Of a DNA stretch of 27,841 nt, positions 1 through 8,800 are shown piece after piece. The translations under genes were made by a program, and so were the position numbers. Below the pieces are notes generated by a model. That model ran no database searches. It was given only the letters and a program-made list of their open reading frames with translations, and was not told the origin of the DNA. Source of the stretch: Candidatus Wildermuthbacteria bacterium GWA2_46_15 (GTDB lineage: Bacteria; Patescibacteriota; Minisyncoccia; Minisyncoccales; GWA2-46-15); contig MHTO01000007.1 in NCBI GenBank assembly GCA_001823105.1, positions 1-27,841 on the forward strand, given 5' to 3'. Every line of letters starts with the position of its first letter. Position 1 is the stretch's first letter.

Positions 1-887
1 CAGCTGTTACAGACCTGAGAAATCTTTATCCAGTAACTGCCAATGAAATAGCCCCAGGCGCAGTTACAGCTATAGGTATAGAAGACGGGTCTATCGGCAC
101 AACAAAACTTGCTGATAACGCAGTTACGTCTATAAAAATTGCTGACGGCGCTATTATGAATGTTGATATTAATGATAATGCAGCCATCGCAGGCACAAAA
201 ATTTCAGCTAGCTTTGGTTCGCAGAACATAACCACAAGTGGGAATATTATAACTACAGGAACAGGCATGATGACTTCAGTAGGGCTTATAACTGCTGCAG
301 CAGGGATAAATGTGAGCGGCGGAAATTTTGCTATTACTGATGCCAGCAATATTGTGCTGAATACAAATAAGATTACGATGTATGGCGCAACAGGAAACAT
401 TGCTTTAGCTGGCTCGCTTACCCAGCTTAGATCAATAAGTTTAACGCCAGATTATGATAGCGCAGTTTTAAACCCTGACGGCGCTGATAATTTCGGGACA
501 CTGACGTTAAAATACAGCAATTATCATAATTATTATGAATGGACTACATCTGAACCTACAACCCAGGATTACGATATAGTTATCAGGTACCGCCTTCCAG
601 ATGGATTTTCATCTTTTGATTCAGCTCCCATAAAACTCTGGAACAAGGTTTCAACTACTCCTGGAGCCACCAAAGTAGATGTTTCGATGTTAGATACATT
701 AGGAAATCCAGTTACTTTATCAGGTGGATCTACATTACAAAATACTTCATGGGCAGAGTCGACTATAAATATAACTGGTTCACCCGCATTTACAGCAGGA
801 GATTATATAACTATTATAATAAAAATGTCAGCTGATCAAGGCAAGCTGGTAGATATTGGAGAATTAACATTGAAGGGGAATTGGTAA
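1..887 (+). CDS. 3' part of a secreted tail-fibre-like protein (5' end outside window)
   Basis: The frame is open from the first bases (codons in phase from position 3) to the TAA at 885-887, giving 294 residues. The upstream part is missing, so no start or signal peptide can be judged; the ATG at 156 is internal, because in-frame coding continues before it. The first ~60 residues carry repeats of the type AVTSIKIADGAI, a beta-repeat pattern common in phage collar and tail-fibre proteins and bacterial surface proteins. A Thr/Gly-rich stretch follows (NIITTGTGMMTS), resembling part of the downstream gene. The last ~150 residues (nt 429-887) form a discrete domain (motifs HNYYEWTTSEPTTQDYDIVI, GYITIIIKMSADQ-like, GELTLKGNW at the very end) that is shared almost unchanged with the end of the next gene. 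I infer an extracellular fibre or adhesin. The ligand is unknown, and being in the same operon as the next gene is likely (39-base gap, no terminator). Confidence 0.85.
   Translation, partial: AVTDLRNLYPVTANEIAPGAVTAIGIEDGSIGTTKLADNAVTSIKIADGAIMNVDINDNAAIAGTKISASFGSQNITTSGNIITTGTGMMTSVGLITAAAGINVSGGNFAITDASNIVLNTNKITMYGATGNIALAGSLTQLRSISLTPDYDSAVLNPDGADNFGTLTLKYSNYHNYYEWTTSEPTTQDYDIVIRYRLPDGFSSFDSAPIKLWNKVSTTPGATKVDVSMLDTLGNPVTLSGGSTLQNTSWAESTINITGSPAFTAGDYITIIIKMSADQGKLVDIGELTLKGNW
429..887 (+). repeat. C-terminal domain copy 1 (shared with 4908-5378)
   Basis: This encodes about 152 residues, starting near RSISLTPDYDSA and ending GELTLKGNW. It matches the C-terminus of the next gene over its full length. 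Between 541-619 and 5029-5107 I count three differences in 79 bases (548, 590, 605), all synonymous. The domain has the alternating hydrophobic pattern of a beta sandwich. Similar QDYDIV..YRLP..F domains occur at the ends of long surface proteins of candidate-phylum bacteria; that comparison is from memory, not a search. Confidence 0.8.
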
Positions 888-911
888 TATGAGATGGTTA
901 ATCGAATTTAT

Positions 912-918
912 AGGAGGG
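912..918 (+). promoter_or_regulatory. Shine-Dalgarno site deciding the start at 927
   Basis: AGGAGGG lies 8 bases before ATG 927. An in-frame ATG at 894 would put it inside the coding region and has no good site of its own. Starting at 927 also places a normal Sec signal peptide at the N-terminus. Confidence 0.85.
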
Positions 919-926
919 AAATTACC

Positions 927-3900
927 ATGAGTACAAAAAAATTGTGTAAAGTTTTATTAGTTGCATTTTTTGCGGTTACGCTATCCACAATTTCTTACGC
1001 TCAGGAAAATCGCATACTGATGACTACGGATCAACAGTATCAAAACTCAGCCGCAAACGCTGATTTTGAGTCGTGGATTAACTGGGCCCTGGATAATACA
1101 GCTCCGCCTGACGGCTGGACAAAAGTACTTACTCCTACAATAGCAAAAGAGACTGCGTCTGCAAAGATGGGTTCTGCCAGTTTAAAAATAACTGGAAATG
1201 CTGGACAAGGAGTAAGTCAGGCAGTTTCAATTGAAAAGAATACAACATATACGGTGAGTTTCTATTACAAGGTTAATACAGGACACTCCTGCACTTTTTC
1301 ATTGACAGGTGATTCTACGGGCGCATTTACCTTAACAGGCGCTTCAGGCCTCGCTAGCGCGGTTTGGACAAGAAAGGCATTTGTAATAACTACTAATGCC
1401 AGCGATACGACTTTGATTGTAAAGATGGTTGCAGACGCTGCCAGCAATGTCTTTTATCTTGACGGTGTTTCAGTGACAAAGGGAATAGCTACGCCTGCTT
1501 TTGGCCGGGCAGTTATTAATGATTCAGGCGCTCAGATACTATATGGAGATTTAACAATAAACGGCACAACAAACTTAAATGGAGATGTAAATTTAGGGGA
1601 CCTGTCAACAGATAATATTACATTAACAGGAACCTTGAAATCTCCAACTGCTACAGACGTGTCTATTCAATCTACCACAGGTATTTTAAAATTGAATAAA
1701 GCTTCCGCGGATAATGAACTCAGGGTCTTTGAAAATGCCGTAACCCCGGCCGCCTTTACATCATTAAGGCACCAGAACCTCACGACTTCTGCAGGAGCTC
1801 TTACAATAAACCCTGCAGGAGGCATAACCAATATAACAGGCGCGTTAGCAGTTAGCACTACTCTAACTGCGACTGGCGATTTATCTGCGGCTAGACTTTC
1901 TACAGACAGCTCAAACTATTATGATTTTGGAAATGCCTCAGGCAATGCGCCTATATCAAACGGCACAGTTAATACAAATTTAAATGCAGATAAGCTGGAT
2001 GGCCTGGATGCTTCAGCTACAGGAGCTAACGCTCATGTCCTTGCAACAGATGCATCTGGAAATATTTCTGTAGTGAATGTTGACGCAAGCGGCTATTTGA
2101 GGGCTGGCGCAAGTTCTGCCGGCGTAGGCTCTGTGCGTATTCCAAATAATTCGTGGATAAACGCAAGAAATTCTACAAATCTCGCTGACATAAATCTTAT
2201 ATCGCTCAACACATCTAATCAGGTGTCGTTTGGCGCTACTCCTGTAGCTGCCTTTACAGCAGCAGGGACTATCGCTGGTTCCGGCTCTCCAACGATTACA
2301 GGTTTTGGCACAATAAATGGAGCCACGCTTTCAGGAGGCACTCTCTCTGGAGGCGCTTATTCAGGGACATCGCTTACTCCTGCAACTTTAACTACTGGAG
2401 ACGGCGTAGTATATACTTTGTCTCCTGCAATAAGCGTGTCAACGCCGGGAACCACAGGATATACTGCTTTAAAAGTTAATGTCACAGAAACTTCTGTTGG
2501 CACAGGCACAAAGAACATTTTGGATTTATCTGTAGGAGGCGCTCAGAAGTTTGTCGTTAATTCAACAGGATCGCTTTCAATTGGTATAATTCCGGGCGCT
2601 AATGTAAGCGGAGATATTACCGGTAATTCAGCAAATGTAAACGGCATAGTTACAACTATTCATGGCGGCACAGGAGCAAATCTTTCTTCAGGCGCCCAGG
2701 GTGGGGTTACTTATATGGCTGCTTCCAGCATAATGGCAGTAAGCGCTGCTGGCAGTTCAGGCCAAGTGTTGCAATCAAATGTCACAGGAGCTCCTACGTG
2801 GACTACGGATATTTCAGGGAAAGCTTCAAACGTAACAGGCACAGTTGCGGCAGACCATGGCGGCACAGGCTTGACTTCTTATACAGCAGGCGATATGGTT
2901 TATTATTCATCAGGCACTGCGCTTTCCAAAGTTAATATAGGCACTGCGAATAAAGTTTTAATCAGTTCAGGCACTGCTCCTCAGTGGTCTGATACTCTAA
3001 CTTTAGCCGGGACTCTTAGTGTAACTGGTTCCGGAAGTTCCAGCTTTACAAATGGCAAGGTTGGCATAGGGACAGCAAGTCCTACGGCACCGTTGGATGT
3101 CGCGAAGACTTATACGACTGCTTCAGCAATTGATTACGGCGCAATAGTAGAACCTACTTATAATGCAGCAACAGCAGGCGCCAATAAATATACTGCATTG
3201 CTCGTTAAAGCTACAGAATCTGATCTCGCAGGATATAGCGGCGCAAAATTGCTTTTAGATTTACAAGCAGGGTTAACTCCAACTTCAAAATTTTCAGTTG
3301 ATAATTCAGGTAATGTCGTATCAGGCACCATAAACAGCCAGACCATAGGCGCTGTTTCTAACCTGGCAGCAGTTAATGTGTCAGGCGATTTGGCTGTAGG
3401 TGGGGGCTATGGTTCAACTGGCGTTACAATGGATTCATCAGGCAATCTTAAGCTTGATGGGAACATATATATAAAAGGAGTAATGTATAGAGAAAATCTT
3501 ACTGATTTACAGGTTCAAAATAACACAATTACGCTAAATGCTTCAGATGCTCCTTCTGACGCAGATGCGTATATAGGTGTTATGTCAGGCGGGACAAAAT
3601 TAGCTCCTACGTATACAGGCCAGTTGAAGTGGACTGCGGCAACAGATACGTGGGATATTAGTAATGATGTAAGTTTAGCAACAGGAAAGGCTTATAAAGT
3701 TAACAACGTAAGCGTTCTTTCAGCTACAACCCTTGGTTCAAATGTTGTGAATTCTTCTTTGCAAACTGTTGGCACTATAGGTACAGGTGTATGGCGCGGA
3801 ACTCCTGTAGAAGTTGCATATGGCGGCACAAACCTTACTTCTTATGCTATAGGTGACTTGGTATACGCTTCAGGCGCAACAACACTTTCAAAATTAGCTG

Positions 3901-5378
3901 ATGTAGCTACAGGAAGCGTGTTGGTATCAGGAGGCGCAGGCGCAGCGCCGTCTTACTCAAGTTCTCCGACAATCTCAGGTATATTGACAGTCCAGGGCGC
4001 AGGCGCTTCAAGTTTTGTAGGCAATGTTGGTATAGGCACAGCCTCTCCTGCAGGCCTTTTAGACGTCTATAATAAACCAGCCAATGCTTCAGGCATGGCT
4101 ACAGCTGCATTAATTAAGCCAGACTATTCTTTGCTGAATACTGCAGGAGATGGTTATACTGCCTTGAAAATAAATGTTACTGACGCGCTAGCAGGCGCAA
4201 CAGGCGCGAAGAATCTTTTAGACCTCGCGGTAGAAGGAGTGTCTAAGGCAAAGGTAGATTCTACAGGCGCTATGACAATACAAGGATTAACTATAGGTTC
4301 AACAGCTCTTACTTCCAGCACGATAGGCAGTGAAGGCGCAAAACTCGTAGGGACTAAAACTGGATACACTAATTTTACTGCCACAGAAGCCAGTGTCCAG
4401 GGCGCTTTGTCAGGCATTGATACTGCCTTAGGAGCAATATCTGGAGGCGCAGGAAACTTTACTAATCTTACAGTGACAGGGACTTCAGATTTGCAGGGCG
4501 CTATTTCCAATACCACTGCCGCGAACGGAGGCGCAGTTACCATAGCGGATGCCTTAACGCAGACAGGTTCTGGAAACCAGGTTACATTCGCAGGCAATGT
4601 TGATGCTACTAATGGCCTGGATGTAACAGGAGCTTTGCTAACTGCAGCTAATGGAGCTTCAATAACAGGCGGTTTGAATAATAATACAGGAGGCATTACA
4701 AATGCAGGAGCGATTTCAGGCGCTACAACAATTACTGCAAGCGGAAATATTATAACCACAGGCACAGGCGCTATTACTTCAGCTAATGGCCTTACTGTTT
4801 CAGCGAATGGAGCTTCAATAACAGGCGGGGTAAACAATAATGCCGGAGGCATTACAAATGCAGGAGCGATTTCAGGCGCCACAACAGTTGCAGCGTCAAG
4901 TTATATTAGATCGCTTGCTTCAGTAGGCCTGATTCCTGAATACGATAATGCCACGCCCATGCCAGATGGCGCAGATAACTTTGGCACGTTGTCGCTTTTA
5001 TATGCAAATTCCCACAACTATTACGAATGGACTACCTCTGAACCTACAACCCAGGATTACGATATAGTTATCAGGTATCGCCTTCCAGATGGTTTTTCAT
5101 CTTTTGACGCATCTCCTATAAAACTCTGGAACAAGGTTTCAGCTGCTCCTGGAAGCACGGCTGTAAATGTTACTATGCTAGATACAGCGGGAAGCGCTGT
5201 TACTTTAACAGGCGGATCTACATTACAAAATACCTCCTGGGCAGAATCAACTATTACTTTAGACGCTGCTGGAAAGACATTTACTCCGGGGGGATATATA
5301 ACAATAATTATAAAAATGTCAGCTGACCAGGCTAAGACTGCAGATGTTGGAGAATTGACATTGAAAGGGAACTGGTAA
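927..5378 (+). CDS. secreted fibre/adhesin-like protein with N-terminal CBM-like domain, 1,483 aa
   Basis: The start at 927 is supported by AGGAGGG at 912-918. Residues 1-25 are a Sec signal peptide (KK, hydrophobic core LLVAFFAVTL, SYA|QEN cleavage). Residues ~32-187 resemble the CBM4/9 carbohydrate-binding jelly roll (NADFESW, PDGWT, TTYTVSFYYKV, VFYLDGVSV). The long middle is built of tail-fibre modules: NLNADKLDGLDAS, SVRIPNNSWINARN, three GGT blocks of the type HGGTGLTSYTAGDMVYYSSG, and two NVGIG-type repeats (KVGIGTASPTAPLDV near 3055, NVGIGTASPAGLLDV near 4021). An imperfect tandem repeat lies at 4650-4886. The end (residues 1328-1483) is the domain shared with the upstream gene. By eye, cysteine is almost absent outside the signal peptide, as usual for extracellular fibres. 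No S74 chaperone, LPXTG or transmembrane anchor is seen. The module families are known; the adhesive role is inferred. Confidence 0.9.
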   Translation: MSTKKLCKVLLVAFFAVTLSTISYAQENRILMTTDQQYQNSAANADFESWINWALDNTAPPDGWTKVLTPTIAKETASAKMGSASLKITGNAGQGVSQAVSIEKNTTYTVSFYYKVNTGHSCTFSLTGDSTGAFTLTGASGLASAVWTRKAFVITTNASDTTLIVKMVADAASNVFYLDGVSVTKGIATPAFGRAVINDSGAQILYGDLTINGTTNLNGDVNLGDLSTDNITLTGTLKSPTATDVSIQSTTGILKLNKASADNELRVFENAVTPAAFTSLRHQNLTTSAGALTINPAGGITNITGALAVSTTLTATGDLSAARLSTDSSNYYDFGNASGNAPISNGTVNTNLNADKLDGLDASATGANAHVLATDASGNISVVNVDASGYLRAGASSAGVGSVRIPNNSWINARNSTNLADINLISLNTSNQVSFGATPVAAFTAAGTIAGSGSPTITGFGTINGATLSGGTLSGGAYSGTSLTPATLTTGDGVVYTLSPAISVSTPGTTGYTALKVNVTETSVGTGTKNILDLSVGGAQKFVVNSTGSLSIGIIPGANVSGDITGNSANVNGIVTTIHGGTGANLSSGAQGGVTYMAASSIMAVSAAGSSGQVLQSNVTGAPTWTTDISGKASNVTGTVAADHGGTGLTSYTAGDMVYYSSGTALSKVNIGTANKVLISSGTAPQWSDTLTLAGTLSVTGSGSSSFTNGKVGIGTASPTAPLDVAKTYTTASAIDYGAIVEPTYNAATAGANKYTALLVKATESDLAGYSGAKLLLDLQAGLTPTSKFSVDNSGNVVSGTINSQTIGAVSNLAAVNVSGDLAVGGGYGSTGVTMDSSGNLKLDGNIYIKGVMYRENLTDLQVQNNTITLNASDAPSDADAYIGVMSGGTKLAPTYTGQLKWTAATDTWDISNDVSLATGKAYKVNNVSVLSATTLGSNVVNSSLQTVGTIGTGVWRGTPVEVAYGGTNLTSYAIGDLVYASGATTLSKLADVATGSVLVSGGAGAAPSYSSSPTISGILTVQGAGASSFVGNVGIGTASPAGLLDVYNKPANASGMATAALIKPDYSLLNTAGDGYTALKINVTDALAGATGAKNLLDLAVEGVSKAKVDSTGAMTIQGLTIGSTALTSSTIGSEGAKLVGTKTGYTNFTATEASVQGALSGIDTALGAISGGAGNFTNLTVTGTSDLQGAISNTTAANGGAVTIADALTQTGSGNQVTFAGNVDATNGLDVTGALLTAANGASITGGLNNNTGGITNAGAISGATTITASGNIITTGTGAITSANGLTVSANGASITGGVNNNAGGITNAGAISGATTVAASSYIRSLASVGLIPEYDNATPMPDGADNFGTLSLLYANSHNYYEWTTSEPTTQDYDIVIRYRLPDGFSSFDASPIKLWNKVSAAPGSTAVNVTMLDTAGSAVTLTGGSTLQNTSWAESTITLDAAGKTFTPGGYITIIIKMSADQAKTADVGELTLKGNW
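1020..1485 (+). other. CBM4/9-like jelly-roll domain coding segment (gene 2)
   Basis: This region follows the cleavage site. Its pattern, (N)ADFESW...GW...SLKIT...QAVSI...TYTVSFYYKV...W.RKAF.ITT...YLDGVSV, is that of CBM4/9-type carbohydrate-binding modules. It aligns throughout with the N-terminus of the 5,410-aa gene (5941-6390). Sugar binding is inferred from the fold family; no binding residues could be verified. Confidence 0.6.
4650..4886 (+). repeat. imperfect tandem repeat, two 81-bp copies 156 bp apart
   Basis: 4650-4730 and 4806-4886 both encode NGASITGG.NNN.GGITNAG and AISGATT. The intervening 75 bases encode SGNIITTGTGAITSANGLTV, itself similar to NIITTGTGMMTS in the upstream gene. 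The unit is 52 residues and fits the beta-repeat shaft. Confidence 0.8.
4908..5378 (+). repeat. C-terminal domain copy 2 (shared with 429-887)
   Basis: This encodes residues 1328-1483 of the 1,483-aa protein, from RSLASVGLIPEYDNA to the terminal GELTLKGNW. It is collinear with the end of the upstream gene apart from small length differences, and the central block is ~96% identical as DNA with only synonymous changes. Confidence 0.8.
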
Positions 5379-5389
5379 TTAAAGAAACC

Positions 5390-5416
5390 GCGTAGGTTGC
5401 CGTAAGCATCCTACGC
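5390..5416 (+). promoter_or_regulatory. intergenic hairpin between gene 2 and the small gene
   Basis: GCGTAGG (5390-5396) pairs with CCTACGC (5410-5416). Inside, TGC (5398-5400) pairs with GCA (5406-5408) around a CGTAA loop, with one T-T mismatch between the stems. It starts 11 bases after the stop codon and ends just before the GAGGTGG site at 5421. No U-tract follows, so it is a poor intrinsic terminator. An mRNA processing, 3'-end-stabilising or translation-modulating hairpin is more likely. Confidence 0.55.
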
Positions 5417-5432
5417 AGTTGAGGTGGTTTAA

Positions 5433-5777
5433 ATGTATTTAATAATTGCGTATCACGGTAAAGGTAAAACCGAAGTCGAAGAAGATTTAAAAAAGCTATG
5501 GTTTAATTATTCTAACTTTGTGAAGTTAGTAAGAGTTGAACATGTGTATTTTTTTCAGAACGCAAAAGACAATAAAGGCGCGGATTTACTTATGATAATA
5601 GATTATAAATGCGCGAAGTCTTGCTTGGGTACTCAAGTCAAATCTTGCGGCGCTGGAGTAGCGAAGCAAAACTTTGCATTAAAGAATAAAAGCGTAAATT
5701 ACTGGCTATACGTAAGGGACAAGGGCCAAGAGTCAAGGGACAAAAAGAAGATTTCTTCTATGCCCCTTGGTTCTTGA
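5433..5777 (+). CDS. small protein of unknown function, 114 aa
   Basis: I do not recognise this protein. ATG 5433 has GAGGTGG at 5421-5427 as a ribosome-binding site, and the gene ends at TGA 5775-5777. It has no signal peptide and no convincing membrane segment, so it is probably cytoplasmic, unlike all its neighbours. The N-terminus (MYLIIAYHGKGKTEVEEDLK) has a lone GKGKT that resembles but does not complete a P-loop: no Walker B or fold context is visible. Three cysteines form C60-x3-C64-x7-C72, which could bind metal, but there is no fourth ligand pattern I can name. Composition (Lys, Tyr, Phe, Cys) differs sharply from the Thr/Ala/Gly-rich fibre genes. The last ~20 residues (from RDKGQESRDKKK) are encoded by a hairpin-forming, AAGGG-repeated sequence and look like a non-conserved tail. 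Tight spacing (54 bases before, 28 after) suggests co-transcription with the fibre genes. Confidence 0.7.
   Translation: MYLIIAYHGKGKTEVEEDLKKLWFNYSNFVKLVRVEHVYFFQNAKDNKGADLLMIIDYKCAKSCLGTQVKSCGAGVAKQNFALKNKSVNYWLYVRDKGQESRDKKKISSMPLGS
5727..5776 (+). repeat. long inverted repeat at the end of the small gene
   Basis: 5727-5739 pairs with 5764-5776 over 13 positions (11 Watson-Crick, two G-U). Inside it, AGAAG (5746-5750) pairs with CTTCT (5755-5759). The stem overlaps the last codons and ends at the stop codon. AAGGG recurs at 5714, 5721 and 5735. It could be an intergenic palindromic repeat that invaded the gene's 3' end, or an mRNA stability element. With no U-tract, it is not a typical terminator. 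Confidence 0.55.
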
Positions 5778-5805
5778 TCCATGCCCCTAACAAGGAGGCC
5801 TTAAA

Positions 5806-8800
5806 ATGGTTACTATGATTACAAAAAGAGCAGCATACGGAAGAAGAATGAATTACCTGGCGCCTGGCGCTATTTTCCTCTTGTTTTTACTGATATGGCG
5901 TCTGTCGCCAGGGGATGCCTATGCCCAGGAACAAAAAATCATCGTTACTACTAATCAGCAATACCAGAATATGGCGCGTAATGCGTCTTTTGAATCCTGG
6001 TCAGGCGGCGCGAGCGTTGTTCCGGATGCGTGGACTGGTGTAAACAGCCCAGGTTATACTAAACTTACTAGCGATAAAATGATCGGCGCTAGCAGTTTAA
6101 AGGTAACTGCCTCTGCGAGCGGCCAGGGTGTAAGCCAGACTGTTGCAGTGGACCCAAATAATACCTATACAGTAAGCTTCTATTATAAGGTAGATACAGG
6201 CGGCTCAGCCGCATTTAATGTATCAGGGCTAGGCGCATTAATTAACCAGACAGGCCTTAATTCAACTTCATGGAAAAGAATGGGTTATAGTTTTGATACT
6301 CAAGCTTCAGATACCAGTGTTACTATAAAAATGACCGCAAATGGCGCATATGTATTTTACATTGATGGCGTAATGCTGACAAAAGGCCCTCAGGCATCTG
6401 GGTTTATGGATTACGCAGTTACAGACACAGGCGACCAGACAATCTATGGGAATATTACTACTACGGGAACAGTGGATAGCGTAAATATTTCAGATTTTGC
6501 TACCACAGGAAGCCTTGACCACACGAAACTTATTAATATAGGTACTAATACCCATGCTTTGATAGATACGCACATTGCCGGTTCTTCTGGAGTCCATGGC
6601 GTTACCGGTTCAGTAGTAGGAACTACAGATATCCAAACACTTACAAATAAAACTATAAATGCAGTTAGCGACGGCCTGACAGTTGGGACAAACCAGCTTG
6701 TTGTAGCATACGGCAACGTCGGCATCGGGTTGACGAGTCCGCAAGTTCCTTTACATGTCTCTGGCACAACGGCAGGAAATGAAGTGGCAAGATTTGAAGG
6801 AAGCTATATAACAAGCGGCTCAGTAAAACTCGCTAACTTTATGCGTAATGGCGGCGCTGTTGCCGCTGATATTTCATATACCGATGGAACCCCTGTTACT
6901 ATAGATTTTGGAACAAGCACAAATCACGGCCTTAATCTAAAAACGAATAATTTAGAACGAGTAAGAATATCTAATGATGGCAACGTTGGCATCGGAACGA
7001 CGGGGCCGTCTTCACCACTACATTTGAGTTCGACAGCGGGACAGGGACTTCCTTTACTAATTATTCAATCAACACATGCAACAGACCCACGAGCGACCAT
7101 TTCTTTGAGGACAGGGTCAGCGGAATATGGTTTTATGCAAGTTACTTCAGACGGCTTTACCATAGAAAGTAACAATGCTCCACTTAAATTTAAGCCAAAT
7201 TATGTTGAGCAGATGAGATTGAGTACCGCTGGTGGGCTCTCATTGGGCAGTACATACGCAGCGACAGACCCAGGGACAGGGTCAATGATAATCAGCGGCA
7301 ACATTGGCATCGGCACTGCTTCACCCACAGACAAACTCGACGTCCGTGGTAATATAGTTTCACCTACAGGCATGCTCCAGACGCCGTTTGGCGGCATAGG
7401 TAGTTACGAAAACCTGCTTTTACAGTCAGAGAATTTTGCAGACACTTGGACAACCACTAATGCTGCTGTACTAGCTGATGCAACTGCGCCCAATGGCCTG
7501 AATAGCGGCGCTACCACTCTTAGCACAGGACTTACTGGCCCTGGCTCAATATCCCAGACTATTCCTGCAAACGTCTTTACCATCTACACTCTATCAATCT
7601 GGCTCAAATCAGGCACCTCTACTACTGCTCAACTTGAACTTATCACTGACTCTGCAGTAGATACTGCTGCCACCCAGGCTGTGACACTTACAAGTAGTTG
7701 GCAGCGTTTCAGTGTTACTAAGACTACTCCGGCTATAGACGTTACCACTCTTACCGCTGCTGTTAAGAACACAGGAGCTATAAGTACTAGTATCTTACTT
7801 TGGGGCGCTCAAATAGAAAATAGCTCTACCCCAGGGGTCTATGCCAAGACTACAACAGGCATAGTTACTGCTTCTCGCGGAATTGTTTCCACAGGCGATA
7901 TCCTTATGCCATCGCTCAAACTCTCAGGTGGCGTTATCACAGATACAACAGGCACAGTAACAGTAGGAAGCTCAAACAATTTAAGCCTCTCAGGGAATTT
8001 GCAGGTTACAGGCGCAGGCCCGCATTATATATCTCAAGGCAACGTCGGCATTGGGACGACGAGTCCAACTGCCAAATTAGAAGTAGTTGGCGGGATTCTA
8101 GCTAGTGGAAATATATGGGCTGGTGGAGGCGTGGCAGGAACATACCCGCTGGAAGTAAATGGAGGAACGTTCTTAAGCGGAATAGTTTACATAAAAGACG
8201 GCGAGACTATTGGTACTTACGATGGTAATGAGGCAAAGATAAAATTTGTGAACACTATTGGAACTCAATTTACCAGTTCATCAGGAACAATAATGACAGT
8301 TCATAAAGACGGTAACGTCGGCATTGGGACGACGGGACCTGGGGCGAAGTTACATGTTGCGGGAGATTCTACTACAAATACACAATTCGGCGGCGGTGGA
8401 GGCAATCTCTCAACAGGTTTTATTGTTGATACAACAAATGGGTGGATCAAATTTGGAAATGGCGGCTATATTGACGGATACTATGGAGAACTGTATTTAA
8501 CAGGCACTGGAGCAGATAATATCGCTGGGGTAAAGAGAATTTTGACTGCCGCTGGTAAACATTTGGCTTTAATGCCGGGCGGTAATGTCGGCATCGGGAC
8601 GACATCCCCAGCGGCAATATTAAATGTTTCTCCGACAGTTACGGCTGCTACAGATTTAAAGGGAATATTAAGCGGCCTGGTGTATAACGGGGCCAGCGCT
8701 ATGACTAACTACTACGGTAATTACATCGCGGCTCCTACCGGCACAGGCACGATTACAAATAAGTATGCGTTAGTGACAGAAGCGACAGCCGGCAACGTCG

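Noticed and set aside
894..926. Upstream in-frame start at 894 for the 1,483-aa gene
   Set aside because: It would place AGGAGGG inside the coding region and add a polar leader before the signal peptide. The ATG at 927 has correct spacing.
4154..4882. 242-codon open frame on the minus strand
   Set aside because: It lies wholly inside the 1,483-aa gene. It is a Pro/Val/Ala-rich antisense shadow of the Thr/Gly/Ala repeats, with no ribosome-binding site or domain. The same holds for the other minus-strand frames (e.g. 26-400, 12750-13160, 15264-15695, 17964-18323).
5390..5416. Intrinsic transcription terminator after the 1,483-aa gene
   Set aside because: The stem is good but no run of T follows it, and the next gene's ribosome-binding site begins four bases later.
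5433..5492. P-loop NTPase reading of GKGKT in the small protein
   Set aside because: The motif lacks the GxxxxGK[ST] spacing, and no Walker B segment is present in 114 residues.
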